Shown here piece by piece: positions 6,502 to 6,573 of a stretch of DNA of 6,573 nucleotides; the first letter of the stretch is position 1, and each line of letters begins with the position of its first letter. The DNA is from Acidobacteriaceae bacterium. GTDB taxonomy: Bacteria; Acidobacteriota; Terriglobia; Bryobacterales; Bryobacteraceae. A program made the translations under genes and the position numbers. Where the stretch lies: positions 1 through 6,573 of the forward strand of contig JAFARV010000562.1 of assembly GCA_019245255.1 (NCBI GenBank), read 5' to 3'. Below the pieces are notes generated by a model. That model made no database searches, was not told the origin of the DNA, and saw only the letters and a list, made by a program, of their open reading frames with translations.

Positions 6502-6573
6502 TGTCTCTGTCGGTTCTAAAGAGTCCCTGTTTCGTACTTACGGTTATTGCCGCCATGTTGCTGTCGAGCTGCA
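6501..6573 (+). CDS. N-terminus of a lipoprotein, probably the outer membrane factor (TolC/NodT family), 3'-truncated by window edge
   Basis: The first 24 codons of a gene that runs off the right end. The ATG shares its A with the adaptor's TAA stop (TAATG), typical of translational coupling. The translated start is a lipoprotein signal peptide: MSLSVLK, a hydrophobic core (CFVLTVIAAMLL) and the lipobox LSSC with the lipidated cysteine at codon 24. Many outer membrane factors of RND operons (OprM, NodT, CmeC type) are lipoproteins, and the gene follows permease and adaptor, so the channel is the most likely identity. No mature sequence is visible to confirm it. An internal ATG at 6555 would destroy the signal peptide, so 6501 is preferred. 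Confidence 0.75.
   Translation, partial: MSLSVLKSPCFVLTVIAAMLLSSC

Noticed and set aside
1..6573. Mobile elements, CRISPR arrays, tRNA or rRNA genes, or a novel defence system
   Set aside because: No transposase, terminal inverted repeats, regularly spaced repeats or RNA-gene signatures were seen. The gene content is explained by a TetR-controlled RND efflux locus next to a TPR protein.

Overview
The window looks like chromosomal DNA from a Gram-negative soil bacterium. The best guess is Acidobacteriota (Terriglobia-like). This rests on moderately GC-rich coding DNA, weak Shine-Dalgarno sites, the style of the TPR protein at the left edge and the pump subfamily. It is inference from remembered family patterns, not a database result. 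A Gram-negative envelope is better supported, because the window carries an inner-membrane RND permease, a periplasmic adaptor and the start of a lipoprotein that is probably the outer-membrane channel.

Layout. (1) Positions 1-1329 (+) hold the C-terminal part of a helical-repeat (TPR-like) protein whose start lies off the left edge; the frame is open from base 1. (2) Positions 1333-1989 (-) hold a complete TetR/AcrR-type repressor, tail to tail with the TPR gene and only 3 bp away. (3) Positions 1990-2103 form a 114-bp divergent intergenic region. It contains a nested dyad at 2045-2071 that is a good operator candidate, a second shorter dyad at 2028-2041, and a GC-rich hairpin just before the pump start. 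(4) Positions 2104-5280 (+) hold a full-length RND efflux permease of 1058 residues. (5) Positions 5284-6501 (+) hold the membrane fusion protein of 405 residues, 3 nt downstream. (6) From 6501 to the window end (+) is the first 24 codons of a lipoprotein, with its ATG overlapping the adaptor stop codon (TAATG). From its position and lipobox it is probably the TolC/NodT-type outer membrane factor.

How the genes fit together. The tetR gene and the permease-adaptor-channel operon diverge from one control region. This is the usual arrangement for a locally repressed tripartite pump: the repressor would bind the dyad, block the pump promoter and probably its own, and be released by a ligand that may be a pump substrate. 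The operon order (permease, adaptor, channel) differs from the adaptor-first order of acrAB or mexAB-oprM. Spacings of 3 nt and a 1-nt overlap imply one transcript with translational coupling. The TPR gene is convergent and has no evident functional link.

I did not find an unknown system here. The points most worth a second look are the operator architecture, the SD-less hairpin leader, an alanine in the permease where AcrB has proton-relay Lys940, and an alanine in place of the serine of the adaptor's RLS motif.
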